Shown: positions 1-14,292, counted from the stretch's first letter. The stretch: DNA of 64,000 nucleotides from Celoporthe dispersa (GCA_016584495.1 WAID01000006.1:3472001-3536000), one strand, 5' to 3'. The notes: generated by a model not told the origin, from the letters alone. Numbers and translations: made by a program.

Positions 1-2826
1 TCTAGCTTTAATAATCAACTTCTATTACTTTAGGGTCATTTTACGGAAATCTTATTCCGGGATATAATATAGGTCTTTAGATTATTATAAAGAAATTTGA
101 AAATAGAATAATATTCTATAGCGAGATAGATTTAATTGATCTTTTAGCTGCTAGAATATTGTTAATAGCAAATGAATATTGATATTTGGAATCCTAGAAG
201 GCATTGCTTCTAATTGCTTTATTACTATTATTATCTCTTATTAAAGCCTAATTATCCTTGCAGCCTCTAATAGATACTAGATTTCCTGCTTGCTTTTAAG
301 CTTTTTCTCGAAGCTCTTAGTATTAGTCTTACAATTAAATCAATTAAAAGATTGAGCTATTAGTTCTTTATTGATTCGATTTTATATATTATAAGCTAAG
401 TAGGATTTGGGATATTTAGCTAGTTTGCTGAATCTGTATATTTAATAAATAAATTTAAAGATATTTCGATTAATTCGAATATCTTTTCTTGAATATTATT
501 GATTATTCAATAATTCTTTTATTATCTTGCAAGATATAGAAAAATCTCAGATTAATTAATATTTCCAATACTTCCAACTATTCTATCCTATAGTAAATTC
601 CATTTATTTATTATAGGATAGGATAGAGTAGAATTATATATAAGCTATGCTTGCTAAATATATTAGCAGATTATAATTCAGATATTATGCTTAAGTTCGG
701 CTTCTGCTAATATAAATTTCATATTGATCAATGAATACTTATAGATTTTTCCAAACTATCATTTTGCTATCTATTGAAGAAACAATTAGAAGATTATTAT
801 AGTTATTCTAGTCTTTATATAGCTAAAAACGATCAATTATACTCTTTTTGAACTCTTTATTTATAGAAGATAATAGAGTTTATTAAGATTGGGGAAAATA
901 TTATAGAGAATTTATTTGCCTATAGCTATGCAGGAGACTTTTTCTATCACTTCTATCTAAATTACTAAATTCTAATAAATCTGATAGTAAATTCTTATCT
1001 ATAATCAGATTATCTTATAAGTCTTCAATTTCTAATAGAGAATAATTTATATCTATTAGAGATTTATTAGCGATTTCTTAATTATCTATAGCTTCTATTA
1101 TATGAAAATAAGTATAGAGCTCTACTATTCTTTCTTTGCAAAAGTATATAATATAAATGCCTGATTATAGTCTTTAAGCTTTTGGAGAATTTGAGTTTTC
1201 TTAATATATATTAGAGATTGAATTTAATCTATAAGCTTATTAGAGCTGAAGTAATTGTATAAATCCAGCTTATACTGCTTTCTTATTTGAAAATCTATCT
1301 TAGTAAACTTTTCAGACTTTGGAGAGAAATAGCTATTCTTCGAAAAGTCTATATCTAGTTAAAAACTTCTCAAATTAGACTATTGATAGTTTAGGAATAA
1401 TAATTAAATAATTTTCTGAATTCCTTTCTGCTAAGAGAAATGCAGAAGTGCTAAATAGATTTGCATTTTCTAAGCTATATATATCGGAATAGCTATTTCC
1501 GAAACTATAATCTGAATTTTATTTATTAGCAAGATAGTTTGCAAGAATTATAGTATCCAAAGCTATAGTATTTTCATAGAATAAGATTTTTTATTCGATT
1601 CCTAAATCGCTAGCAAATTATTTGCTTTTAGCTTTGGCTAAAAGATAGAGAATAGGAGGGTTTTCGCTAATATCTTCGCAAGTAATCGATTCTAATTCCT
1701 CGATTGTATACTGCAGTAGCAATTGGAATTATAGTTTTTCTTCTATATTGAAGAAGTCTATTATATACTAATAGTATTTGTCTTTTATCTTCTATATTCC
1801 TAAAGTTTGCAAAAGATTATAGTTTAGATTCTCGAAATAGATATTCGTAAGAGTATTGAAGCTCTTCAAAGCCAATTATTGCTTTTCGAAAGTATTTGCT
1901 TTGGCTAATCGATTGATTTTGAATTGCATCCGAAAATCGTAAATAAAATCTTAATTGCTTTGAGTCTATAAATAAAACTCTTTAAGGAATATCTCTTGCT
2001 TTCCTAAGCTTTAATTTTTTGGACTTAATATTCTAGATATCTTCTTTGCTTAATCTACTGCTTTATTTAAGTAATTAATCTAATTAGTCGATTATTTGTG
2101 AAGAGAATTGTATTATTTAGCTAGGATTTGCCAATCTGCGAAAATATAAACTATATTAATTATAGCTCGGTTTTTATTAATTGCTTATTTGATAATATAG
2201 GATTTATGGAAAATAGCTTTGAATTTGTAAGTTTATTAAAGCTTATCAAATTCAATCTAATTATCTGATAATAGAGAGAGAATTCTATCCTGATTTATAG
2301 TGATTACTGCTTTAGATAATAATATAATCCTTATTTATATTAATTTTAATATAAATTAAAACAAAATAAGTAATAATAAGATATCCTTTATATTACAAGA
2401 TATGCATATTATAGCTATTATTTGTTGAGCAGTTGAAATATGCAGTACATTATAAATATATTATGAGGGATGCTCTCTCTTCGAAGAAGAAAGAGAAATA
2501 ATATTTATTTTAGATATATATATAATTGTCAGAAGCTGCGAGAGAATATAAAGTGAATTTACTATGGTTATACTCGGTGAATTTACCTGGCATTCGCTAA
2601 TGAATTCACTATGCATTCCATAGTGAATGCATTATGCATTCTCTGGTGAATTCACTATACATTCTATAGTGAATGTACTATGCATTCGCTAGTGAATTTA
2701 CTATACATTCTATAGTGAATTCACTATATATTCACTGGTGAATTCACCATGCATTCAGTGGTGCATTCACTATATATCCTATGGTGAATGCACTATCAAG
2801 TGATGGTGAATAATGCGAGTGCATCA
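1..2826 (-). mobile_element. Element A: right-hand (5') end of an 11-kb Ty3/gypsy chromovirus, truncated by the window edge
   Basis: Positions 1-2422 match 11,872-14,292 (element B) and 23,530-25,950 (element C) almost base for base apart from C/T and G/A differences, and the match is followed by the same LTR. Because pol of B and C reads on the minus strand, this is the 5' LTR plus the gag-side part of the internal region; pol lies left of the window. No frame stays open for more than a few dozen codons, as expected after RIP. The 3' neighbour (2827 on) is a piece of element Ga, so A was inserted into Ga at a point matching about 31,593 in Gb. Confidence 0.85.
2423..2826 (-). repeat. LTR of element A (404 bp, 46 bp longer than its sisters)
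   Basis: Starts TGTTGAGCAG and ends GTGCATCA on the plus strand, the same ends as four other copies at 3512, 14293, 15168 and 25951. It is 404 bp where the others are 358 bp, because a 46-bp block at about 2647-2692 is repeated directly after itself. Most of the right two thirds is an array of short palindromic units built on GTGAATTCAC and TGCATTC. TG...CA ends hold on both strands, so orientation is set by pol (minus). Confidence 0.9.
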
Positions 2827-3511
2827 ATTATGCTTAGTAATTAGATCTTGCTCTTTACTTTTAATTGCAATTATCTCTTTGAATATAGCTTATTCCTAAG
2901 AAATTTGATTAATAATTTAATCAATTCGAGAATTATATTTTTTAAGCTAAGAAAGTCTTAGAATCAGCGCATACTATACTATATTTATAATATTAAAAAT
3001 AATATATATTATAAAACTTTGAATAAATATCAATAAATAATTAGTTTTTATATCTATAATATTCTAATTATATAAGATAAATTTTCCTTCTATAGTATTA
3101 AGAATATAAAATTCTTTTTTATACTACTATAGTATTTATATTATATTAATTATTTATAGTAAAATATAATTTCTTTAAGTATTATTATCTAATAATGCAT
3201 AATATTTTTATTTATTAATAATTATATCAAATATAATATATATATAATCTTTTTGACTATTATATATAGAGATTTTATTAATCTAGATTATTTATTATTT
3301 CTTATAAATAATTTCTTTCTTTTGGAAATTAAATTATTTATTTTGCAAATCTTTTTACTTATTAGTAGCTATATTAATGCTTTCTTTTCTAATCTTGAAT
3401 ACTATATTATATATCTATTTTCTTCTATTTATAAATCTCGTATACTCTAATAATATATTATTATTATTTAATATACTTATTAATATAAGCTTTTGAGAAA
3501 TTATCTAAATA
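2827..3511 (-). mobile_element. Element Ga, fragment 1 (gag/protease-side internal sequence)
   Basis: Collinear with 31,593-32,280 of the complete element Gb, for example the shared run about GTAATTAGATC near 2841 and the shared segment around 3250-3450 against 32,018-32,215. It is the part of Ga left between the insertions of A (ends 2826) and B (starts 3512). Read on the minus strand it is RIP-broken. A 65-codon plus-strand open frame here (3253-3450) has a partner at the same place in Gb but is antisense to gag-pol and Ile/Phe-rich, so I treat it as a composition artefact. Confidence 0.8.
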
Positions 3512-3869
3512 TGTTGGGCGGCTGAAGTATGCGGTGCATTGCAGATATATTACGAGAGATGCTCTCTCTTCGAAGAAGAAAGAGAAACGATATTTATCCT
3601 AGATATATATATAGTTATCAGAAGCTGCGGGAGAATACAAAGTGAATTCATCATAGTTATACTCAGTAAATTCATCCAGCATTCGCTAGTGAATTCACTA
3701 TGCATTCTATAGTGAATGCATTATGCATTCTCTAGTAAATTCACCATATATTCCATAGTAAATTCACTATATATTCACTAGTGAATTCACTATGCATTCA
3801 GTAGTATATTCACTATATATCCTATAATAAATGCATTATCAAGTAATAGTGAATAATGCGAATGCATCA
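3512..3869 (-). repeat. 3' LTR of element B
   Basis: 358 bp, TGTTGGGCGG...GCATCA on the plus strand, partner of 14293-14650. Contains the palindromic GTGAATTCAC/TGCATTC array. Just inside it, on the minus strand, lies the purine-rich run AAAGGGCTGGCAAT (about 3870-3885), a plausible polypurine tract. Confidence 0.88.
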
Positions 3870-4796
3870 ATTGCCAGCCCTTTATAGCCTTTATTTGCAA
3901 AGGAAATATTTTGACAAAAGGAAATATATTAAGAGATTATCCTTAGCCTTGCTATAGATATAAATTGGATAGCCCAAAAGGGTTGCCAATCTCTTAAGCT
4001 TATATTCCTATATAAGACCAGAGCATCTACTCTTCGGTCTATATTCCAAGTATTATACAAAAGAAACTATTCCATTATCCGTATTGTTCGCAGCACTTAA
4101 TACTAATTAAATACTTTGCATTGATTTATATCTGCTATAAGCGCTATAGATTCGTAATATAAAAAAGTAAAATACTAAGAGCAAAACTCCAATTCTATTT
4201 CCTTGATTTCCCTATCTGAATTTATAGCTTATGCATTCTCTTTATTTTCCTAGAGCTAATACAGATAAGGCTATAGCCGCATTAACCAGCAGATATCCGA
4301 CCAAACGCTCTAGAGATAGGTTGCTATCCTTATACTCTAATAGGAAATAAGTGCTAATAAGATCTCCTAGTAAAAGCTAGCTGATATGGATATATTCAGT
4401 TAACTATAACAGCTTTCTATCCTAAATTAGTGATTCAAAAGGGAAAATATAGCTAAAAATATATAAAATAAAAGAAATTCGAGATTTTCAACCAGTATAG
4501 ATATAATTAGTAACTATATAGTAATTAAAAATATGCCAATTTTATATCTGATCTTTTAACTATAGCTTATCAAGAGTAAAGTATAGTGAATTGATAGTAA
4601 ATTCAATTATAGCAAAAGGGGATTCGAGAATCTAGACTAGTACGGATATAATTAGTAACTATATAGCAATTAGAGATATGCTAATCTTATATCTTCCCTT
4701 TTGACTATAATCTATCAAGAAAGGATCTATAAAGAATTATTATTGAATTCATCTATAGTAAATAACTTTAGTATCTTTATTAAGTATTTCTAATCC

Positions 4797-6895
4797 TATT
4801 GAATCTCTTATAGAAGAGATTCATTCTGTATACGAATATTCTTTTCTATCTTATGCACTAAAAGCTCAAAAGCTGCAGCAATCTCCTTATCTGTAACCCT
4901 ATTTGCAATAGTGCGATAGTTATTAGCAGTTAGGAAAAAAGACTTGATAAAGCTTTTAGTATTGAGATATCAATCAATAGCAATCAGCTAGCATTTGCAC
5001 TTCCAAATTGCTTCTGGGATAAGGACTCGCTAGCAATCAGCTATCCATTTATTGAAAATCCTCTAATAGTCAATTTGATTATTATCCTTAGCTTAGACTC
5101 TCTTAATAGATTTGAAATCCTAATTGCATTCTAGTATATAGATTATAATAAAGTTAATGCCTATGCTTTGGATTATAGCCTCCTTTGTATCTATCTTAGC
5201 CAGCTTATCTCTGAACTTGCAGATCCAATACGCAATATCTACTGTAAAAATATAGAAAATATTGGACAAATCGCTAGCTATAATAAAATAGCCAATACTG
5301 CTATTCAGAGAATAAGTGAATTGGGAAATAGGATTTCCAATCGCAGCAGCAGATTTCTCTTATATAATAGAAATATAGCTAAAAAGGATCTTATACCGAG
5401 CATTAGTTTTAGCTATCTATTTGAAGTATATATTCTCTTCTTATATATTAGGAGGAATAATATTCATAGCTATAGAAACTCCTAAGCCAGAAGGCAAGCC
5501 TGCACTCCGGAATAGATTAGCCAGAATCCGACTATCAAAAGGCTGCTCGATAGAATTATCGAGAAAGAGATTAGGAAGAGATCAAGACCTAATCTTCTCT
5601 AGATTATCATTCAGATCAGCTTAGCTGCGCTTGCAGCTAGGAATAATAAAATTCCTTGCCATTATAGCCGAGAGAATAAAAGCTAGCCGAAGCATACTAA
5701 TCTCTGACTTGCTTATAGTAGCTAGAATAAAATAGATAATCTTTGCCATCTTCTTTCATATAGCAAGAATATTATAGAGCGCTTAGCAATTATAAGCTAT
5801 TATAACCTCCGCTAAATTAGCAATATAATAAATTGCATTTAGCTTATTATTTTTAAACTGTAGCTAAGCAATCTTCATAATCTTATTATCTATACAGACA
5901 AATTAGCTTTTACAATTACGAGGTCGATTAATAAATCAGCTTATAATATCTTATTAAACGCATTAAGAAAAAGAAGGAGTAAAAGAAGCAAAAGCTAGCT
6001 TATTCGCATAAGGGGTATTCGCAGTAAGTTCAAATGCTTATATAGGAGAATTACTATCTATATCGCTTATTAGTTCTTTTTTATTACTCTTATTTTTACC
6101 TTTCTCTCCTATAAATATATCTAGATTAAGATCCCAGCCTCAATAAATTAGACTAGCCTAATCCACTTAGATAGGAATCGAATAGTTCCTGATATATTCC
6201 TTAGCTTGCTCAATTGTAATAAAGCAACCAATCGATTAATAATCTAACTCTAATCGTAGAATATAGATATTGAATTCGACTTCTCAATCGATAAAATCCG
6301 TATAGCTTTTACAGATAATAGCCTTTCGAAAAGCCTTAATATAGGCAATCTGCTAATAGAGAAAGCTGCTTAGATAATTCTTCGTCACATAAATATTCTT
6401 ATAGATCCAATTCTCTCTCCCGAAAAAATAGAAAGCTCAGCAATAATCATCGACTATAAGGCAATCGCATAGTAAAGCCTTATAAATATACTTAGCGTAT
6501 TCTATAATGCAGCTATACTTATACTCTCATTTTATAAGATCTTAGAACATAAGATACAATATTGCATAGAAATCAGGCATACTACGTACTATTAATCGTC
6601 AATAAACCTTCGCAATATGAAGATAGAGAGGCAGATTTATAGAATAGCCTTATATAAATTTAGTAATAGTCTATATAATCCTTGAGTGCAAAGTATTCAG
6701 AATGAAAGGCTAATGAATAATAATTCTGGTAAAAGAATATAGAGCAGAAAATATCGAGAAGAAAAGATTATAATTATAAAAGTATATATAATTAGAAGAT
6801 ATAATAATTCGCTAATAGATAATTGATAATAGCAGTAGAAGAATATATAGTGAATTCGTAAAAAAAGATATATATATTATAAGCAAATATAATAG
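4797..6895 (-). pseudogene. ORF3 of element B: unknown protein downstream of the chromodomain
   Basis: Between the chromodomain end (about 7.06 kb) and the 3' LTR, one minus-strand frame reads through about 700 codons, interrupted almost only by TAG/TGA/TAA at places where TGG or CAR would be expected. It begins near 6895 and ends near 4797. Recognisable stretches include DDYCWAFYFFGRENW (with W at a stop) near 6440, KAFRKAIICKSY near 6310, and FDSRILANLFRSAGLPSG near 5500. Element C has the same frame in the same place, with its first 77 codons fully open. I do not recognise the family. No transmembrane helices or Cys/His finger patterns are obvious. Its position is where env-like genes sit in some gypsy elements, but nothing in it looks like an envelope protein. 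Confidence 0.6.
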
Positions 6896-7059
6896 AGGAT
6901 AAAAAGCTTAATAGAATTATGAAATCAATCTAAGTAATTTTATAGTAAATTTACTATTGCCTAAAAACCAAGTATAATAATATCCTTTATAATTGATTTC
7001 CTTTATTTGCTATTTAGAACAAAACTTATGGATTTTCGTTTTTGCGCAGTCTTCCTTAT

Positions 7060-10000
7060 CTACAGAGCATTGAATTCACTTGCAATTCACTTAGCTCAAG
7101 CCTTATCGCTACAAATCGTCGATAGAACTCAGCTTCATCTCTAAAGCGCTCTATTAGACTCATCTTCTTATCAAATTCCTAGACTAGTCTATCAGCTAAT
7201 AAAGTATCCTTTGGCATCTATATATTGAATTAGCTTGGATATCCCATCCACTTTACTAGATATTCGATCCTTATAAATCCATATCTATATCTCCATTCAT
7301 AGCAGCTAATAATCTTTTCCAATTCATAATAATAATAGTCCTCTCAGTATTTGTCCATATCCGAATCCTCATCCACTTTCTCTAAATCCTAATATATTAA
7401 GTCTCATCTATAAGAATCGCTTTGCAGCAAGCTTGCAGCTAATAATTAAGTAATAGAAATTATTGAATATATATTTATATATAGGGATAACTTGAATTCA
7501 TATACTAAATTCCTAATCTTCTTTATTATTTGAAAAAGTCCTATCTATTATTGGGAGTACTTTTATAGTAAATTGCCTAGAAGAAAGTAACTATTTCCAA
7601 TCCAAATATATACCCAATCTTGAGGCTGGAAAGAGATTTATTTATATTATTTATCATACTGCTATTTTGCAGCTATCTGCGCTTTAGCGATCGCGAATTA
7701 TACTTTCTCCTAGAAAATATCTCTAGCCAGCTCTAATATATTATCTGCTATCTATATACTCGCTATTAGATTGAATTTATACAGAATTTAATTAGCTAAA
7801 TACTTGATAATTCGATAATATATATTATTTAGATTGAATTACAGTACTAATATAGCTTCAATCTACTCAATATCTAGATTTGCTGCAAGAAAGTATCTTA
7901 TTACTAATTCGACTACTTGATTCTTAACCTCAGATTACTTATCAATTTGAGGATACTAAGCAATAGAATAGGCTAGCTTAATACCTATAGCTTTCTATAA
8001 TACTTTCCAGAATACTGATAGGAACTTGGTATCCCTATCTGAGATAATTTTCTATAGAATTCTCCAATTAGAGAGATATAGCAATTTGCATATAATTTTT
8101 GCTTAATCTTCTGCAGTATAGATTGCATTCTCTGGAATAATTATAATAGCTTTAGAAAATTTGTCAATAATCATAAGGAAAGTATCCAAGAAAAATATCT
8201 TTGTATATGCTTATATAGTATTTGTAGTTAATACTGCTAATACTTTAGTTACAAAATCTATAGTGATTATATAGAAAGGAATTAAGGGGGTCAGGATTGG
8301 TTGTATTTTATTAAAAGATAGCTGGTTATTATTACTATTTTCCTAGTATATTCGGCAAATAGAAATATACTTGTCGATTTTGGCATAATAGTATTTGATA
8401 ACCAGATAATTAATAAGATTATACTAGATTCGATCTGCTCCAAAATAGTGCTTATTATTATATGCATCTATAATAAATACTATAGCTATAGTATTTGGAA
8501 TGTATAATTGCTATTTGCTGTTAAGATCTTAGAAATATAGCAGTCTATCGATATCTTTTATAAAGAGTAACTTAGTTTTACTAGTCTATTTATCCAGTTA
8601 TTATAGGATTCTCACCTATCTTGGATGATCAGAATACTCTTCCTTAATCTGGGTTTTCATAGATTCGCTTATGCATAATTCGGATATAATATAGATAAGC
8701 TTATCCTCCCAGATTTTATCTAGCACTTTTTCGTCTTCTACAGATTATTGGATAGAAGATAGTCTGGATATTGCATCCGCCAGAATATTTGATTTGCTCA
8801 AGATATAATAGGCTTCTAAATTAAACTAACTCAAATACTCCGAGACAAATATAAATTTGAGATTCGCTTTAGTTTTATCTACAGTATTCAAAAAAAATAG
8901 AATAAATAATACCCATAATAGCTGTATAGTCTATCAAGATATAAATTAGCTTAGCCTAATTCGATCTAATAATAATTCATAGTTTTCGGACCAGCCAGAC
9001 TAAATAAGCTACTTCCAGTTCCATAAGCCAATATTTTTATTCTACAATATTAATAATCTTGCTAAAGTATAGTATAAGTCGGATAGCGATTCTTGATATT
9101 GGAGAAATATTATCCTATATATAATCAGATACTAATTGAAAAGCGATTTCTGAAAATCCAATTTCTTTGAAGGCATCCAACTATATAAATAGTAACTTAT
9201 TTAGATCTTGGTGAAAAAGTGCGTTTTTAGCTCCCAAAGCAGTCTTAAGATCCTCAAAGCTAGCTTGCTCCTCAACAGTAGGTTCAAATATCGCTCTTAA
9301 AGTATATCTCTTTCGCTCTTAACCTTTAAGTAGACAGTTATTATTATATGCAGCATGCAATATCTCTGTCTTTCTTTTTTGCAATAGGTTTATCTATTGG
9401 CTGAATCTTAGAATTAGATAGCAAAGCCATCCAGTAAAGCTAATAAATTTCTCCAAATATTGCAAAGTTATCGGAAATTTGAGATCCTATATAGCTTATA
9501 ATCATTGCTCTATATTACAAATGCCCAAAATATCTATCTTAAAACCTAAAAAGTGTATTAATAGGTATCCAATAAACAATTTGGATCCAAATAAAGTAAT
9601 ATATTTAATAATAAATAGATCTAGAATAGATTTCAAATGCTAAAAATATTCCTTCGCAATAAATAAATAGATAATAATATTATTAATGAACGCAATATAG
9701 AAATATTTATATAGCTGCAAAAATTAATCTATAAATCGCTAGATATATAATAGTAAATTCCGGAATTCTATAATTGCAATATTAAATCTTTCCTGCTCTC
9801 AGTAACTAATAATTATAAATTAATCACAATAAGCAGAGTATATTAGGAATTAGTAAAAAAATAATCATATATTTATAATAATAATAAATATTTTCTTATG
9901 CAGCTGCTTAATCATTTCTTATTGCAAAAGCAATAGGTAAGCATCCGGAATAGCAATTTGATTTAAAGCTCGGAGATCCACAACTATCTATCCTTTCCTA

Positions 10001-13000
10001 ATTGGATTAGATCCTTTCTAGATTACAAAAATAGGCGCTCCGAATAGAATAGCTCTATCTATCTACTCTGCTCGTTCTTTAGTATAAAAACTATCTATAA
10101 TTTCATTAATAATCTTTTAATCCTCTTCGCTAGAATAATATGATTTTCTGCTAATCTTATGATTCTGCTAACCTTCTATCAAATCAATACATAATTGCTA
10201 ATCGATAGAAATATCTATAGAGGCTATATCTTCGAATATATATAAATACTATTATATTAATTAAATCACTTATCATATAAATTCAAGCGATCAGTCATAT
10301 ACATATATGCCAAAATCGATCTTCATCTTATTGACTATATTATTGTATCGAATATCTAATCTACTTAATTCTTTGAACTCTTTGCTATTTGATAGGTAAT
10401 CGGATTGCTCAATATTATATATAAATTCCTAGTCTATAGCATAAATAGAATATAAAGTATCGATCTGAATACTATTTAACTTCTATACTAATAGTATAAT
10501 GCCATCCTGCTGGGAAAATATATTCATATCTTGCAAATAAAAATAATTGGAGAGATTCTCTAATCTTGCTATATAATCTGCTACAAAAAGCTGAATAATT
10601 CTTATAAATTGTCCTTTCCTCAAAATAATAGAGATATTAGACTGATTTGTAACTAGAATTATTAAAACTTTCTGGAAAATTTAGCTCATAAGGCAATTCA
10701 TCCAACCTTCCTAATAGAGCTGGAATAGAAAGATTATGTTTTTGATAACTCTTTTACTGCTATGGGAATCAAAGTATGCGTATTGAATAGTAGAATGATT
10801 CTTCAAGCAATCTTTGCTGAAAAACGAATAAATCTTATTCTAGCGAAAATATCCATAAGTATAATTGCTTCTTAGTAATACTCAAAGCAAATAAAGCCTT
10901 CGGAATTCAATATATCTATTTAATATAGAATATTAAACTCCTATTCTAGGAGAATACTAGTATCAAGCTAATCCAATATCTATGCACCAATTCTAGTTTT
11001 AAGGATTATTAGTTTCCTCTATTTCTATTTATAGAAATATAAATCGAATTCAGCCCAAGCTTGGGCAATTAATAAGCTAACTCTATGCAATTTTGCTTTA
11101 GCATCCCAATTCACTATTGCATTAGGGAAACTCTTTATTAATTCTGCTAAGATCGCATACTGACTAGCTCTCATATCAATATATATATTAATATCTAGTC
11201 CTAATATCTTTGCTTATACTATTATGCAAGCATAAATATAGAAACTCTCTCGATATAGAGTAATATTAGGCAGTAAGCTTAAATACCCCAATTTATTACT
11301 ATTCCAAAAAGATATCGGAATAGGTAAAGCATCTAAGCAGTTCTGTTATAGATTAGCTCATTGATAATATTTAGCATAATGCAAATAGCAAGAGAATATA
11401 TTATAAACTGGATAAGTAGTTTCAAATATATCTATATCCAAATCTATAGTAATCGATTCCTCTTAATTGGCAGTCCATATATCTTCTTCGAATATAAGAT
11501 TATCCTTTTCTTCTATAGGATTATTCGCATAGGAATTCACTTCCTCCTTATAATTCTCCTCTTAATTATCCTCATTTTCCAAATACTTTAGATTGATCTT
11601 ATTATCTACTGGATAGTATCCTTATTATAGGATTTATTCTTCCTTCTCTATATTATAAGCAAGTTCTCTATTATCGATATCGAAGTTAATCTGTATAGAT
11701 AGTAAGAACCTTCTATATGAATCTTTCCTAGCAAATTAACGAAAAAGCTGAGGTTTTCTAGGATTAGATCCACTATCTTTAGTAGACTCTTCTCCCATAT
11801 TGTTAGTAATTATTTTTCGTAAACCAAATATTAGCAGACAATTCTAATTAGACTATTCTCTTTGCTATCATCTAGCTTTAATAATCAATCTTTATTACTT
11901 TAAAGTCATCTTATGGAAATCTTATTCCGGGATATAATATAGATTCTTAGATTATTATAAAAAGGTTCGAGAATAGAATAATATTCTATAGCAAAATAGA
12001 TTTAGTCGATCTCTTAGCTGCTAGAATATTATTAATAGCAAATGAATATTAATATTTAGAATCTTAGAAAATATTGCCTCTAATTGCTTTATTATTATTA
12101 TTATCTCTTATTGAAGCCTAGTTATCCTTATAGCCTCTAGTAGATGCCAAGTTTCTTGCTTGCTCTTGAGCTTTTTCTCAAAGCTCCTAATATTAGTCTT
12201 ATAGCTAGATCAATCGAAAGATCGAGTTATTAATTCCTTATCAATCTGATCCCATATATCACGAGCTAAGTAGGATCTAGAATATTCGGCTAATTTGCTA
12301 AATCTGCATATCTAATGAATAAATTCAAGAATATTTCGATTAATTTGAGCATTTTTCCTTAAATATTATTAATTATCCAATAATTCCTCCACTATCTTAC
12401 AAAGTATAGAAAAATCTCGGACTAATCAATATTTCCAATATTTCCAATTATTCTATCCCGCAGTAAGTTCTATTCATTTATTATAGGATAGGATAGAGTA
12501 GAACCATATATAAGCTATGCTTACTAAATATACTAGCAGATTATAACTCAGATATTATGCTCGAGTTCAGCTCCTATTAATATAAATTTCATATTAATCA
12601 ATAAATATTTATAGATCTTTCCAGACTATTATTTTGCTATCTATTAAAGAAACAATTAGAAAGTTATTATAGTTATTCTAGTCTTTGTATAGCTGGAAAT
12701 AACCAATTATATTCTTTTTGAACTCTTTATCCATAAGGGATAATAGAGTTCGTTAAGATTAGGGAAAATATTATAAAAGACTTATTCGCTTATAGCTATG
12801 CAAAAGATCTCTTTTATTATTTCTATCTGAATTACTAAGTTCTAATAAATCTAATAATAAATTCTTATCTATAATCAAGTTATTCTATAAATCTTCAACT
12901 TCTAATAGAGAACAATCTATATCTATTGGAGGTTTATTAGCAATTCCTTAATTACTTATAGCTCTTATTATATAAAAATGAGCATAGGGCTCTGCTATTT

Positions 13001-14100
13001 TTTCTTTGCGAGAATATGTAATATAGATGCTTAATTGTAATCCTTGAGCTTTTAGAGAATTTGAGTTTCCTTAATATATATCAGAGACTAAATTTAATCC
13101 ATAAGCTTATTGGAGCTGAAATAATTGTATAAATCCAGCTTATATCGCTTTCTTATCTGAAAATCTATCTTAGTAAACTTTTCGGATTTCAGGAAAAAGC
13201 AGCTATTCTTCGAAAGGTCTATATTCAGTTAAAGACTCTTCAAATCAGACTATTAATAGTCCGGGAACAGCAATTGAATAACTTTCTGAACTCCTTTCTA
13301 TTAAGAGAAATGCAGAAGTATTGGATAGATTTGCATTTTCTGAGCTGTATATATCGGGATAGCTATCTCCGAAACTATAATTTGAATTTTGTTCATTAGC
13401 AAGATAGCTTGCAAGAACTATAATATCCGAAGCTATAATATCTTTATAGGACGAGATCTTCTATTCGATTCCCAAATCGCTAGCAAATTGTTTGTCTTTA
13501 GCTTTAGCTGAGAGATAGAGAATAAAAAGGTTTTCGCTAGTATCTTCGCGAGTAACTGACTTCAGTTTCTCAGTTATATACTGCAGTAGCAACTGGAATT
13601 ATAGTTTTCCTTCTATATTGAAGAAGTCTATTATATACTGACAGCATTTATCTTCTATTTCCTATATTCCCAAAGTCTGCAAAAGATTATAATCTGAATC
13701 CTTAAAGTAGATATTCGTAGGAGTATTGAAGCTCTTCAAAACTAACTATTGCTCTTCGAAAATATTTGCTCCAGCTAATCAATCGATTTTGAACTGCATC
13801 CGAAAATTGTAGATAAAATCCTAATTGCTTTAAGTCTACAAATAGAATTCTTTGAGGAATATCTCTCGCTTTCCTAAGCCCTAATTCCTTAGATTCAATA
13901 TTTTAGATATCTTCTTTGCCCAATCTACTGCTTTATTCAAGCAGTTAATCCAATTAATCGACTATTTGCGAAAAAAATTGTACCATTCAGCCAGAATTTG
14001 CCAATCTGCGAAAATACAAGCTATATTAATCATAGCTCAGTCTTTATTAATCGCCCATTCGATAGTATAGAATTTATAAAAAATAGCCTTGAATTTATAA
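7060..14100 (-). pseudogene. gag-pol of element B (RT, RNase H, integrase, chromodomain), RIP-inactivated
   Basis: Minus strand, many stops. Reverse transcriptase: RKG..VVDLRALNQIAIPDAY near 10,000 and the catalytic-box region near 9,660. RNase H: the LLFI-LPKGQERKRYTSKA segment, clearer in C, near 9,200-9,380. Integrase zinc domain: HFGAD...YISICRIC near 8,350-8,500. Integrase core: IISDRDTKFLSVFW and YPQIDKQSE near 7,900-8,060. Chromodomain: YELEKII...EYLVKWMGYPS near 7,200-7,320, which marks it as a chromovirus. The gag part (about 11.2-14.1 kb) is assigned by position only; an acidic minus-strand stretch at 11,361-11,591 fits coding sequence. Not expected to make protein. Confidence 0.8.
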
Positions 14101-14292
14101 GCTTATTAAGGCTTATCAAGTTCAATCCAATTATTCAATAATAAAAGGAGAATTCTATCCCAATTTATAATGATTACTGCTTTAGATGATAATATAATCC
14201 TTATCTATATTGATTTCAGTATAAATTAAAACAAAATAAGTAATAGTAAGATATTCCTTATATTGCAAAATATATATATTATAGCTACTATT

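Noticed and set aside
2560..2800. Regularly spaced short repeats resembling a CRISPR array
   Set aside because: Units are palindromic and adjacent with no unique spacers, lie inside an LTR and recur in four other LTRs; the DNA is fungal.
3253..3450. Small membrane protein encoded by a 65-codon frame
   Set aside because: Hydrophobicity is what AT-rich sequence encodes (Ile, Phe, Leu, Tyr); the locus is antisense to Ga gag-pol.
5168..5624. Plus-strand open frames of 105 and 67 codons
   Set aside because: They are antisense to the minus-strand ORF3 frame, which has the conserved protein; absence of stops here follows from base composition.
11361..11591. Plus-strand 76-codon frame, also seen at 23045-23248
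   Set aside because: Hydrophobic antisense shadow of an acidic minus-strand coding stretch of the same retrotransposon.
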